Translations under genes and position numbers: made by a program
DNA from: CAWCPR01 sp963797475
GTDB taxonomy: Bacteria; Chloroflexota; Anaerolineae; Anaerolineales; UBA4823
Direction: 5' to 3'
Assembly: GCA_963797475.1 (NCBI GenBank)
Contig: CAWCPR010000003.1
Span: 186,001-250,000, forward strand
Length of the DNA stretch: 64,000 nucleotides
Part shown: positions 55,071 to 62,844 of the stretch, piece by piece
Layout: the number at the start of each line of letters is the position of its first letter
Numbering within the stretch: the first letter of the stretch is position 1
The notes under the pieces: model-generated
Seen by the model: only the letters and a program-made list of their open reading frames with translations
What the model was told of the DNA's origin: nothing
The model's database searches: none

Positions 55071-55706
55071 ATGCCCACAAAAAAATACCATCATGGCGAT
55101 TTGAAAAATGCTCTCATCAAATCCGGGATCGAGATTCTTTCGAAAGAAGGTGCGAGCGGGTTGTCTCTGCGTAAAGCAGCAAGAAAGGTTGGGGTGAGCC
55201 ATTCCGCTCCGTATGCACACTTCTCTGACAAACAGGCGCTCATCGCGGCGATATCCACCCAGGGATTCAAAAGGCTTTACGAACAAATTCGCGCGGCCGT
55301 TGAAGCTTTTCGCGGCGACCCCGGCCGGCAATTAGTGGAAGCCGGCTGGGCATACGTCCAGTTTGCGGTCAACGACCCGGATCACTTCAAGATTACGCTC
55401 TCCAGCGTGTTGGAAAAGGAGAGAGAATACCCGGACTTCGTCGAGATTTCCCGAAAAAATTTTTTGCAGGTAGTAGAAATTATCACAGCCTGCCAATCGG
55501 CTGGCATCCTGCGAGCGGGACCCCCTGATCTATTGGCGCTAAGTGTTTGGAGCTGCGTGCACGGTTTTGTATCCCTGCTTCTGGAAGGCCAGGTTCCGCA
55601 CACGATTAACGAACGATTTTCGCTGAGGGAGATGTTGGTATATACCCTGGATCAAATGACCCTGATCGATATCTTGCCGTTAGGAATCACAACAAAATCC
55701 AATTGA
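55071..55706 (+). CDS. TetR-family regulator of the aldolase-kinase operon
   Basis: 211 aa from ATG 55071 with AAGGAAG upstream; a GTG nine codons earlier lies at the predicted transcription start. The N-terminus 'KKYHHGDLKNALIKSGIEILSKEGASGLSLRKAARKVGVSHSAPYAHFSDKQALI' is the helix-turn-helix of the 'YHHGDLR' TetR subgroup, followed by a TetR C-terminal 33-type domain. It is divergent from the aldolase operon and likely binds the shared GTGTCAAGAT repeats. Confidence 0.92.
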   Translation: MPTKKYHHGDLKNALIKSGIEILSKEGASGLSLRKAARKVGVSHSAPYAHFSDKQALIAAISTQGFKRLYEQIRAAVEAFRGDPGRQLVEAGWAYVQFAVNDPDHFKITLSSVLEKEREYPDFVEISRKNFLQVVEIITACQSAGILRAGPPDLLALSVWSCVHGFVSLLLEGQVPHTINERFSLREMLVYTLDQMTLIDILPLGITTKSN

Positions 55707-55769
55707 ATCTTAAAGATCGGGGATTTTGGTTTGAAATTCAGGCGCCTGCATCAATGCGACCCCGTTTTC

Positions 55770-56123
55770 CTAAACCATATTTTGCAGAACCAAATGGATT
55801 TTATCTGGAGGGTCGATTTTGCAAATGAACGCATCCGCCCCTTCCAAACAGGCTTCTTCGGCAACTTCAGGCCTGGCGCTGGTGAAAACAATCTTCAAGC
55901 CGGGCAGCAAAGCTCGCAGCACTTGAACCCGCCCGCGAGTTGGACGACCGGGGAGCTCCCAATCCAGGATGACACAATCTGGGGCAGAATCTTCAACTTG
56001 AGCCAGGACGTGCTCCATATCCCTTGCTTCGGTAACCAGTTGTAAATCCAATCGCGTCTCTAGCAGCAAGCGTAAAGCGGAGCGTAATTCAGCATTGTCA
56101 TCTGCTAACAAGATGCGTTTCAT
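55770..56123 (-). CDS. Stand-alone response-regulator receiver domain
   Basis: 117 aa from ATG 56123 (MKRILLADDN); the frame is open 25 codons further upstream without a recognisable sequence. Receiver features are the acidic pair LADDN near 6-10, the phosphorylated Asp in 'DCVILDWELPG', Thr/Ser in 'KIVFTSARPEV', and Lys in 'DAFICKIDPP'. There is no output domain, so it may work in a phosphorelay or through protein contacts. The neighbouring kinase is the natural phosphate donor (inference). A 16-bp repeated element lies 68 bp upstream of its start. Confidence 0.85.
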   Translation of the reverse strand: MKRILLADDNAELRSALRLLLETRLDLQLVTEARDMEHVLAQVEDSAPDCVILDWELPGRPTRGRVQVLRALLPGLKIVFTSARPEVAEEACLEGADAFICKIDPPDKIHLVLQNMV

Positions 56124-56190
56124 GAATTCACCTGATAGCAGTTTATAACGAAAGAGGCGGATTGTCCCTGTCCCCTGGATGGGTTTCCCC

Positions 56191-56206
56191 CTGGTCAAGT
56201 GGTCAG
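56191..56206 (+). repeat. 16-bp element, inverse copy of 9936-9951
   Basis: CTGGTCAAGTGGTCAG: direct repeat of TGGTCA with AG between. It is located in the promoter region of the stand-alone receiver gene. Confidence 0.45.
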
Positions 56207-56251
56207 ATTAATAAAAACGAAATCGATTGAAACGAAATAGCAAAACGCCTG

Positions 56252-56291
56252 GCAGGCGGCTTTCCTGAGATACCATGCCAGCCGCCTGCCG
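56252..56291 (-). terminator. Rho-independent-like terminator of the kinase/regulator operon
   Basis: 11-bp stem GGCAGGCGGCT / AGCCGCCTGCC with an 18-nt loop starts 10 bp after the response-regulator stop. Read leftward it is followed by AGGCGTTTTG, a short T-run. Confidence 0.55.
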
Positions 56292-56301
56292 GTGAACGAG
56301 A

Positions 56302-56940
56302 TTAATTCACCAATTTCTTCTGGATCGCAAGCGTCACAGCAGCCACCCGGTTTTCAACCCCCAGCTTGGATAGAATATTGCTGATATGGTATTTTACGGT
56401 CGAGAGGCTGACCACAAGACGGTCGGCAATTTCGGCGTTATTCAAGCCGTCCACCATTAATTTCAAAACATCCCTCTCGCGCCCAGTAAGCTCATCTCGG
56501 TCCTTCGCCTGGGTGGAAAGATGGATCAGCGCTTCCGCCGCTTCGGGGGAAAGGGTCATCTTGCCGGCATAAGCCGAACGAATAGCGGTAGCCAACTCCG
56601 TTGCCGAGACGTTCTTCATCAGGTAACCGATTGCTCCGGCCTGAAGGGCGCCCTGGACGAGCGAATCTTCCCGGAAACTGGTGAGGGCGATCACACGTAC
56701 GGTTGGATATTTCTCGCCGATCAGGCGGGTGGCGGTCACGCCATCGGTAACCGGCATCATCAAATCCATCAAAACCACATCGGGCTTCAATAAGCCGCAA
56801 CGGACGACGGCTTCATTCCCATTTTCGGCCTCTCCAACCATCTCCAGGTCGGGAATTACCGAGAGAAACGCCCCTAACCCACTGCGAACTACTGCATGGT
56901 CATCCACAATCATCACACGAATCCGCGGTTCATCAGTCAT
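56302..56940 (-). CDS. NarL/LuxR-type response regulator
   Basis: 212 aa from ATG 56940, chosen because AAAGGGA stands upstream and the preceding in-frame residues belong to the kinase gene's end in another frame. The receiver domain (about 5-120) has the phosphorylation site in VVLMDLMMP (Asp59). A LuxR-type helix-turn-helix (about 145-208, 'LTGRERDVLKLMVDGLNNAEIADRLVVSLSTVKYHISNIL') follows. Its start lies 4 bp after the kinase stop, so both form a two-component system. Confidence 0.93.
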   Translation of the reverse strand: MTDEPRIRVMIVDDHAVVRSGLGAFLSVIPDLEMVGEAENGNEAVVRCGLLKPDVVLMDLMMPVTDGVTATRLIGEKYPTVRVIALTSFREDSLVQGALQAGAIGYLMKNVSATELATAIRSAYAGKMTLSPEAAEALIHLSTQAKDRDELTGRERDVLKLMVDGLNNAEIADRLVVSLSTVKYHISNILSKLGVENRVAAVTLAIQKKLVN

Positions 56941-56944
56941 TTTT

Positions 56945-58783
56945 CTAATTCCCTTTCTCACCATTTCCTTGCCAGATGATAGAAACCTGGGTGCCTTCAC
57001 CCGGTTCGCTATATATTGAGCACGACGCTCCAAACGCCTCAGCCCGTTCGCTCATTATTTTAAGGCCCAGGTGGTCAGGCGGCACCTTTACCGGATCAAA
57101 TCCACAGCCATTATCGACAACCACCAGCCTGACGTTGTCATTCATCCGCAAAGTCACAACGACCTGGGTAGCCTTGGCATGTTTGATTACATTGTTCAAG
57201 GCTTCTTGTGTAATGCGATATAAGCCAACCTGGACGTTCGGCGGCAGTTTTCCCTTTCCTTCAACATCCAGGTGGATTGGCAGTCGGGCGCGACCAATTA
57301 ACAACTCGCACAATTGTTTCAATAAATCCGGCAAGGGTATTTCCACCAGAGCATTGGGACGCAGTTCCACTAACAGGGTGCGCATCTCAGCCAGAGCGCC
57401 GCGAGTGAGCTGGCGCAGCTCGTCCAGGCGCCGAAAGGCTTCGGGCTGGTTGATCTTCCACAAATCGGGCAGCACTTCGGCGATCAGGCTGGCGGAGAAG
57501 AGCGTCTGGGTCACAGCGTCATGCAGGTCGCGCGCCAGGCGCGTGCGCTCGGCTACAACAGCGGCTTCGGCGGCCTTATCGGCTAACGCTTGCTCGGCGC
57601 GCTGGCGCTGCTCCATCTCCTGCTGCAGCTCACGGGTGCGTTCTTCCACCCTGCGTTCCAATTTGCGGCGATACTCAGAAGCCTGGGCTGCAAGCTTCTC
57701 CTGGGCGCGCTTCTCCTCGCTGATATCCTCGATCAGTCCGATCAAATATTCAGGCTTACCTGCCTCATCTCGTACCAACGAATAAGTCAGCCTTCCCCAA
57801 AAAATCTCGCCGTCTTTGCGCAGGTAGCGCTTTTCCATTAAGTACTGGTCACGCTGCCCATTAACCAGCTCTTGATATAATTGGCGATCCATGTACCGGT
57901 CTGCCGTATAAATCATGTTGGTCGGATCGATATCGTGCATCTCCTCATCTGTATAGCCAGTGATGCGTTCCACGGTCTGGTTCACGGCCAGAATATGGCG
58001 GTCCAGGCTCATCACTGCAATCCCGACAGCCATGTTGTCGAACATCGCCCGAAAGCGCGCCTCGGATTTTCGTAATCCTTCTTGATTCCTTTTATTTTCA
58101 TCGATATCTTCAATCATCACAGCAATGTAGGGAGGCTTACCCTGCGCATCGCGAACAATGGAGCTGGTCAGGCGAACCCAGTAAATCCGGCCATCCTTAC
58201 AAACATAACGTTTCTCTACCTGGAATGATTCCCGCTCGCCCGCCAATAATTGGCGAAATTCCTCCATACCAATTTGGCGGTCTTCTTCATAGGTGAGCAC
58301 ATCTCCACTGGTTTGCAGCAGCTCGTCAATGCTATAACCGGACATCTTTGCCAGCGCATCGTTCACCGCCCAAGGCCGGCGGTCAAACCCCATTAACGCC
58401 ATTCCAATCGCGGAGTTCTCGAACATGGCCCGAAAGCGCACTTCAGAAGCCCGCAGCTCATCCGTGGCGCGTTTGGACAAGGACTCTTCAGCCCGTTTGC
58501 GCAAGATAATCTCATTTTCTAACTGCCGGTTTGCCAGACGCAGATCCTCGGTGCGCTGGGCGACCAGCTCTTCAAAAATCGTCTTTTGGTCACGGACCTT
58601 CTTCAACCACCAAAAAAACGCGCCGCCTAATATCGCCGCCAGGGCAGCCCCCCCCAGCAACTGAACCCACCAGATCTGCCAGACTGGGGGTGAGACATCC
58701 ATTGGTACAGGGGAGAGATGAAACCTCGCGGAGAAAAGCACCCCGATCAAACCGCTTCGAAATAAGAACAGGAGGAGGTCCAT
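56945..58783 (-). CDS. Membrane PAS-domain histidine kinase (NarX/LiaS type)
   Basis: 612 aa from ATG 58783 (a TTG two codons earlier is possible; no strong ribosome site). One or two membrane segments come first, with the block 'SPPVWQIWWVQLLGG' at about 30-45, then a coiled linker. Two PAS domains follow (about 110-235 and 240-370), each ending 'EDI(D/S)E'. A HisKA_3 dimerisation region has its phospho-His near 421 (ARDLHDAVTQTLFSA), and an HATPase domain ends the protein. The WQIWW block normally ends the Y_Y_Y domain of long propeller-type sensor kinases. Here almost nothing precedes it, so the periplasmic sensor seems to have been lost and sensing may rely on the PAS domains. Confidence 0.88.
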   Translation of the reverse strand: MDLLLFLFRSGLIGVLFSARFHLSPVPMDVSPPVWQIWWVQLLGGAALAAILGGAFFWWLKKVRDQKTIFEELVAQRTEDLRLANRQLENEIILRKRAEESLSKRATDELRASEVRFRAMFENSAIGMALMGFDRRPWAVNDALAKMSGYSIDELLQTSGDVLTYEEDRQIGMEEFRQLLAGERESFQVEKRYVCKDGRIYWVRLTSSIVRDAQGKPPYIAVMIEDIDENKRNQEGLRKSEARFRAMFDNMAVGIAVMSLDRHILAVNQTVERITGYTDEEMHDIDPTNMIYTADRYMDRQLYQELVNGQRDQYLMEKRYLRKDGEIFWGRLTYSLVRDEAGKPEYLIGLIEDISEEKRAQEKLAAQASEYRRKLERRVEERTRELQQEMEQRQRAEQALADKAAEAAVVAERTRLARDLHDAVTQTLFSASLIAEVLPDLWKINQPEAFRRLDELRQLTRGALAEMRTLLVELRPNALVEIPLPDLLKQLCELLIGRARLPIHLDVEGKGKLPPNVQVGLYRITQEALNNVIKHAKATQVVVTLRMNDNVRLVVVDNGCGFDPVKVPPDHLGLKIMSERAEAFGASCSIYSEPGEGTQVSIIWQGNGEKGN

Positions 58784-58913
58784 AATCAATCAACGACTGG
58801 GGAAAGCATTTATCCATTCTAGCATTTTGTATAGTAGAGACAAACTAACATTTATCTCGAAATTGGGTGATAGAAATAATACTGATCTCCTTCATAAGAA
58901 GGAGCCAACTCGC

Positions 58914-58942
58914 TTGACAAACCCCAGCGATTCGTTTAGCAT
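58914..58942 (+). promoter_or_regulatory. Sigma70-type promoter of the SIS-domain gene
   Basis: TTGACA (58914-58919), 17-bp spacer, TAGCAT (58937-58942). Predicted start near 58949, about 100 nt before the ATG. Confidence 0.5.
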
Positions 58943-59048
58943 AAAATCGGGACGTTCAAAACCCCCCGCTCGAATTTTAAGCAAAGTGATTCCAAAAACT
59001 GCCAAACTCATTCCTGTTCAAGAAAAAGCGCCAGGAGACCCACCAGTT

Positions 59049-60089
59049 ATGATCTCAAAATTCTTAAGTGCGGAAATATCGGAACAGCCAGACGTTATCG
59101 ACAACCTGATCGCCAAAGAAAAAGAGCACGCCAGCCAGATTGCCGGGAATTTGCGGGGCAAATTTCGTTACGTTATCATTGCAGCGCGGGGCACCTCCGA
59201 CAACGCCGCCCGTTACGCCCAATACCTGTTCGGCGCCCACAACCGGCTGCAGGTAGCCCTGGCTACCCCCTCGCTCATTTCAATTTACAGCGCCCCCCCG
59301 GATCTCTCCGAAGCGCTGGTGATCGGAGTGTCACAATCAGGCCAATCCCCGGATATCGTCTCAGTGATCGCCGAAGGTAAAAAACAGGGCTGTCCGACGC
59401 TTGCCATCACCAACGAGACCAACTCTCCCCTGGCGCTGGCCGCGGAGCATACGCTGGCGCTGCATGCCGGCCCTGAAAAAGCTACCGCTGCTACCAAGAC
59501 TTACACAACTTCACTTACAGCCCTGGCCCTGCTTTCATGCGCATTGGAGGAGAATCCCAAAAGATTGGACAGCCTGATCGAAGTGCCCAGATACATGCGA
59601 GAGACGATCGCGAAGACGAGCGAAGTCCTGCCGCGCATCGACCGCTATCGCTATATGGAGCATTGCGTGGTCCTAAGCAGGGGCTATAACTACTGCACAG
59701 CATTTGAAATCGCCCTAAAAGTAAAAGAACTTACCCACGTCATTGCAGAGCCGTTTTCCTCCGCCGATTTCCGTCACGGACCCATTGCCACAGTCCATAA
59801 AGGTTTCCCGGTGATCCTGATCGCGCCGCACGGGGTGATTTATCCCGATCTGCTCGATCTGGCGGGAGAAATTCAAAGTCTGGGCGCCGAGACGATCATT
59901 GTCTCGGACGACCCAGACCTTTTGTCCACAGCCAACCTGCCCTTGCCCATCCCGCCGGGGCTGCCCGAGTGGCTCACTCCCCTGGTCACCGTCGTTCCAG
60001 GTCAAATCTTGAGCATGCAGCTCGCCATCGAAAAAGGGCTGAACCCCGACCAGCCAAGCGGGATAACGAAGGTCACCGAAACGCTGTAA
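59049..60089 (+). CDS. Double SIS-domain sugar-phosphate isomerase/deaminase-like protein
   Basis: 346 aa from ATG 59049, where the family similarity begins ('MISKFLSAEISEQPDVIDNLI'). The frame is open 74 codons further, but that part contains the promoter. Two SIS domains are seen: the first with 'AARGTSDNAARYAQYLF' and 'VIGVSQSGQSPDIVSVI', the second with 'LSRGYNYCTAFEIALKVKE' and 'EPFSSADFRHGPIA'. This is the pattern of GlmS C-terminal isomerase-like and AgaS/FrlB-type amino-sugar phosphate deaminases. There is no glutaminase domain, so it acts as a stand-alone isomerase or deaminase. The substrate is unknown. Confidence 0.87.
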   Translation: MISKFLSAEISEQPDVIDNLIAKEKEHASQIAGNLRGKFRYVIIAARGTSDNAARYAQYLFGAHNRLQVALATPSLISIYSAPPDLSEALVIGVSQSGQSPDIVSVIAEGKKQGCPTLAITNETNSPLALAAEHTLALHAGPEKATAATKTYTTSLTALALLSCALEENPKRLDSLIEVPRYMRETIAKTSEVLPRIDRYRYMEHCVVLSRGYNYCTAFEIALKVKELTHVIAEPFSSADFRHGPIATVHKGFPVILIAPHGVIYPDLLDLAGEIQSLGAETIIVSDDPDLLSTANLPLPIPPGLPEWLTPLVTVVPGQILSMQLAIEKGLNPDQPSGITKVTETL

Positions 60090-60100
60090 CCTGGGCCGAT

Positions 60101-61273
60101 TTAATGAATGGCTTCCTCGCGAGCCAGGCTGGTACCCGCGCCGCGACAGGCTAACTCTTCAAAGAAGGGATCGCCGTCAACCACCTGTTCGGGAGCCCAC
60201 ACCCCGGGTTGGTTCAAGCTGCCTTCTGCCAGCCAGCGCGCCACAATCGCCGGCGGGCTGGCGACCATCAATTTACTGCCGGAGATGCCCCAGCGCTCGT
60301 GGGGCCAGGCCCAGGTATCCAGACGTAAGGTCATCCGGCGACCCTCTTTTGTGCCGCGCACCAGCGTGGCGATATCTTTGTAGCCTTTGTTCACCGGCGG
60401 CGTGTGCGCTGCCGGTGATTGGTTTAAAAGGGCTATTAAAACGTCACGCGGTGCAACTCGAACCCCTTTTACCTCGAGAAGCTCCTTACTCGCCAAGCCC
60501 AGTTCGGCCAGAAATTGCATCTTACGCAGGGCTGCTTCAGAATATCCGAAGAATGTAATCTTGAAGAAGCACTCCTGGATGCCTTTAGCCGCCAGGCTGA
60601 GTGGGATGGTAGCCACTTCAGAATGCAGGCTCAAATGCGTTTTTGCGTACCCAATCGGCTCGGGGAATAGAAAATACTCTTCTTCGCTTAACGGCGCCAT
60701 TTCATGGAATTCCCCGCCGCGAAAGACAATGGAAGGTTTACTGATTTCATCCAATATCGTCTCCACTGAATAGGCCCAAGAGAGTGACTCGCCTTCGTCG
60801 ATCGTGCTGCCGTTGAAAATCTTTACGGATTCGACCGTATCGAGCATCCCGCCCAGATAACCAGCCTGGACATTCGCCACACCCGGGCAGCTTCCCAGGC
60901 CTAGGATGGCCATAACACCAGCCTTTTCGAATTCCTCGTGAAGCGCCAGTTGTTTTCGCGTAATATGGAACAAACCCCCAAGATCGATATACGGCAGGTG
61001 ATTGCGCAGACAGCCGCGCATCACATCCAGATTGAAATAGTACTGGGCGCTGTTGATGCAGGCATCCGCTCCGCCCAAAACCGAGTCGAGCGAACTCGGG
61101 TCTGTGACGTCAACTTTGCGAGCAATGCAGCCGCGCCCAATTTTTTCAGCCACTTCCCTGGCAGCGTTCTCATTGAGGTCCGCAATGACCACTTCCTGGA
61201 CATCTTCAGAAAGGTCAAGAGCGATCGCCTGCCCGATGATCCCTGCGCCTCCCAAAACCACGATTCGTGACAT
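60101..61273 (-). CDS. Saccharopine dehydrogenase-family NAD(P)-dependent reductase
   Basis: 390 aa from ATG 61273 with AGGAGGAAGG upstream; the longer open frame adds 43 codons without a known pattern. The Rossmann start 'IVVLGGAGIIGQAIALDL' is followed by the Lys9/saccharopine dehydrogenase layout ('DVTDPSSLDSVLGGADACINSAQYYFN', 'GLGSCPGVANVQAGYL'). Family members act on saccharopine, carboxynorspermidine or related secondary amines. The aldehyde dehydrogenase and aminotransferase genes upstream suggest a lysine- or diamine-type catabolic route (inference). Confidence 0.85.
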   Translation of the reverse strand: MSRIVVLGGAGIIGQAIALDLSEDVQEVVIADLNENAAREVAEKIGRGCIARKVDVTDPSSLDSVLGGADACINSAQYYFNLDVMRGCLRNHLPYIDLGGLFHITRKQLALHEEFEKAGVMAILGLGSCPGVANVQAGYLGGMLDTVESVKIFNGSTIDEGESLSWAYSVETILDEISKPSIVFRGGEFHEMAPLSEEEYFLFPEPIGYAKTHLSLHSEVATIPLSLAAKGIQECFFKITFFGYSEAALRKMQFLAELGLASKELLEVKGVRVAPRDVLIALLNQSPAAHTPPVNKGYKDIATLVRGTKEGRRMTLRLDTWAWPHERWGISGSKLMVASPPAIVARWLAEGSLNQPGVWAPEQVVDGDPFFEELACRGAGTSLAREEAIH

Positions 61274-61331
61274 GATCCTTCCTCCTCCAAAAAAGGCGAA
61301 AGCCCGCAGCCGGCTCCCGCCCAGATAAGAT

Positions 61332-62789
61332 TTATTCCTTGTAGGGGTACCACCATGGTTTAATGCCGGGTTCCATCTCCCAATGAACGTGCTTGGTCTC
61401 ACGGAAATCTTCGAACCCTTCCAACCCTAGTTCACGCCCCAGGCCGGATCGTTTCATCCCGCCGAATGGTCCGGCGACATTATCGATCAGGGGGTCATTG
61501 ACCCATACATTTCCTGCTTCGATTTCCAGCATGTACTGCTTCACCTTACGAGCGTCTGTTGTAAAGAGCGTGGCGCCCAGGCCATAAGGGGATTGGTTTG
61601 ACCGCCACAAACCCTCTTCGAAACTTTCTACCGGGACAACCGGCAGCACCGGGCCAAAAGTCTCTTCGCATAGCACCGGTGAGTCGGGTTTTACGTCCAC
61701 GAGTATAGTGGGCTCATAATAATATCCGTGCGAAAACCCGGGTGGGATGCGCCCGCCGGTCAACACCTGGGCGCCATGGCTGCCCGCGTCCTGCACCTGG
61801 TCGATAACCTTCTGGCGTTCCACAGGCCGTATCATTGGGGTGACCTCGCTGTTTAGATCCATCCCGGGTCCGATCACCAAGTTGCGGCTCAGCTCAACCA
61901 CGCGGTCGACGAAAGCAGGGTACACCTGTTTCTCTACGTAAGCTCGCTCGACCGAAGTGCAGACCTGTCCGGCATTCAAGAAAGCGCCCCACAGCGTGCC
62001 ACGTGCAGCCGCTTCCAGGTTGGCATCCGCGCAGACGATAACCGGGTCTTTGCCGCCCAGCTCGAGATGCAGATGCTTGATATCTTCAGCAGCCGTCCGC
62101 ATGATCCGCTGCCCCGTGGAAGTGCTGCCGGTGAAAGCGATCATGCGCACGTCTGGGTGCGCCACCAGCACTTCGCCTACCTCCGAACCGGAGCCGGTGA
62201 TTACATTGAAAACTCCTGGCGGGAGATGATCAAAAACCTTGTTCAAACCCAGCGTCGTCCAGGGCGTATAAGAAGCAGGCTTTACGACCACCGTATTGCC
62301 GGCTGCCAGAGCCGGGGCCAGCTTCCATGCCAGAAGCAGCAGGGGGTAATTCCAGGGCACAATGCAGGCGACGACGCCAACCGGCACTTTCAACACCAAC
62401 GAAAGCTGGCTGGATTCAGGAGAAGGAATGACGCGCCCGGCCTCGTGACGGGCCAGCTCGGCGTAATAATCAAAGCATTGGGCGGACCACTCGACATAAC
62501 CTCGATTCTTGCGCAAGGTACGCCCGGTCTCCAGGGTCAACTCGACTGCGACGTTCTCCAGCTCCTTGCGCAGCCGCCGGGCAACCTCATGCAGCAAGCC
62601 CGCTCGCCGGACCCCCGGAACCCGCCGCCAGGCATCGAAAGCCTGTTTTGCAGCCGCGACTGCCTGTGACGCTTCGGCCTCAGTCCCCCAGGAGACCTCG
62701 CCAATGGTTTCTTCTGTGGCTGGATCGATTACAGGCCGGCTCCCGCCCGATCCAGAGATCAATTCATTATTGATCCACAATTTCCGCAT
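61332..62789 (-). CDS. NAD(P)-dependent aldehyde dehydrogenase
   Basis: The 485-aa protein is of normal ALDH family length. Catalytic Cys in 'FLNAGQVCTSVERAYV', general base Glu in 'HLHLELGGKDPVIV', cofactor block 'ITGSGSEVGEVLVAHPDVRMIAFTGSTSTG' and Asn in 'VPWNYPLLLLAWKLAPAL' are all intact. It resembles betaine-, aminobutyraldehyde- and succinate semialdehyde dehydrogenases. GGAGG precedes the ATG. It lies between a class III aminotransferase and a saccharopine-dehydrogenase-like gene on the same strand, so it likely oxidises the semialdehyde made by the aminotransferase (inference). Confidence 0.93.
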   Translation of the reverse strand: MRKLWINNELISGSGGSRPVIDPATEETIGEVSWGTEAEASQAVAAAKQAFDAWRRVPGVRRAGLLHEVARRLRKELENVAVELTLETGRTLRKNRGYVEWSAQCFDYYAELARHEAGRVIPSPESSQLSLVLKVPVGVVACIVPWNYPLLLLAWKLAPALAAGNTVVVKPASYTPWTTLGLNKVFDHLPPGVFNVITGSGSEVGEVLVAHPDVRMIAFTGSTSTGQRIMRTAAEDIKHLHLELGGKDPVIVCADANLEAAARGTLWGAFLNAGQVCTSVERAYVEKQVYPAFVDRVVELSRNLVIGPGMDLNSEVTPMIRPVERQKVIDQVQDAGSHGAQVLTGGRIPPGFSHGYYYEPTILVDVKPDSPVLCEETFGPVLPVVPVESFEEGLWRSNQSPYGLGATLFTTDARKVKQYMLEIEAGNVWVNDPLIDNVAGPFGGMKRSGLGRELGLEGFEDFRETKHVHWEMEPGIKPWWYPYKE

Positions 62790-62844
62790 GAGCGCCTCCT
62801 GCCCAATCTTTTCCAGTTAAAACGACCACGGCTATGCGCAAACC

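Noticed and set aside
58827..59048. N-terminal extension of the SIS-domain protein
   Set aside because: The stretch contains a good promoter and low-complexity translation; the conserved family start coincides with the ATG at 59049.
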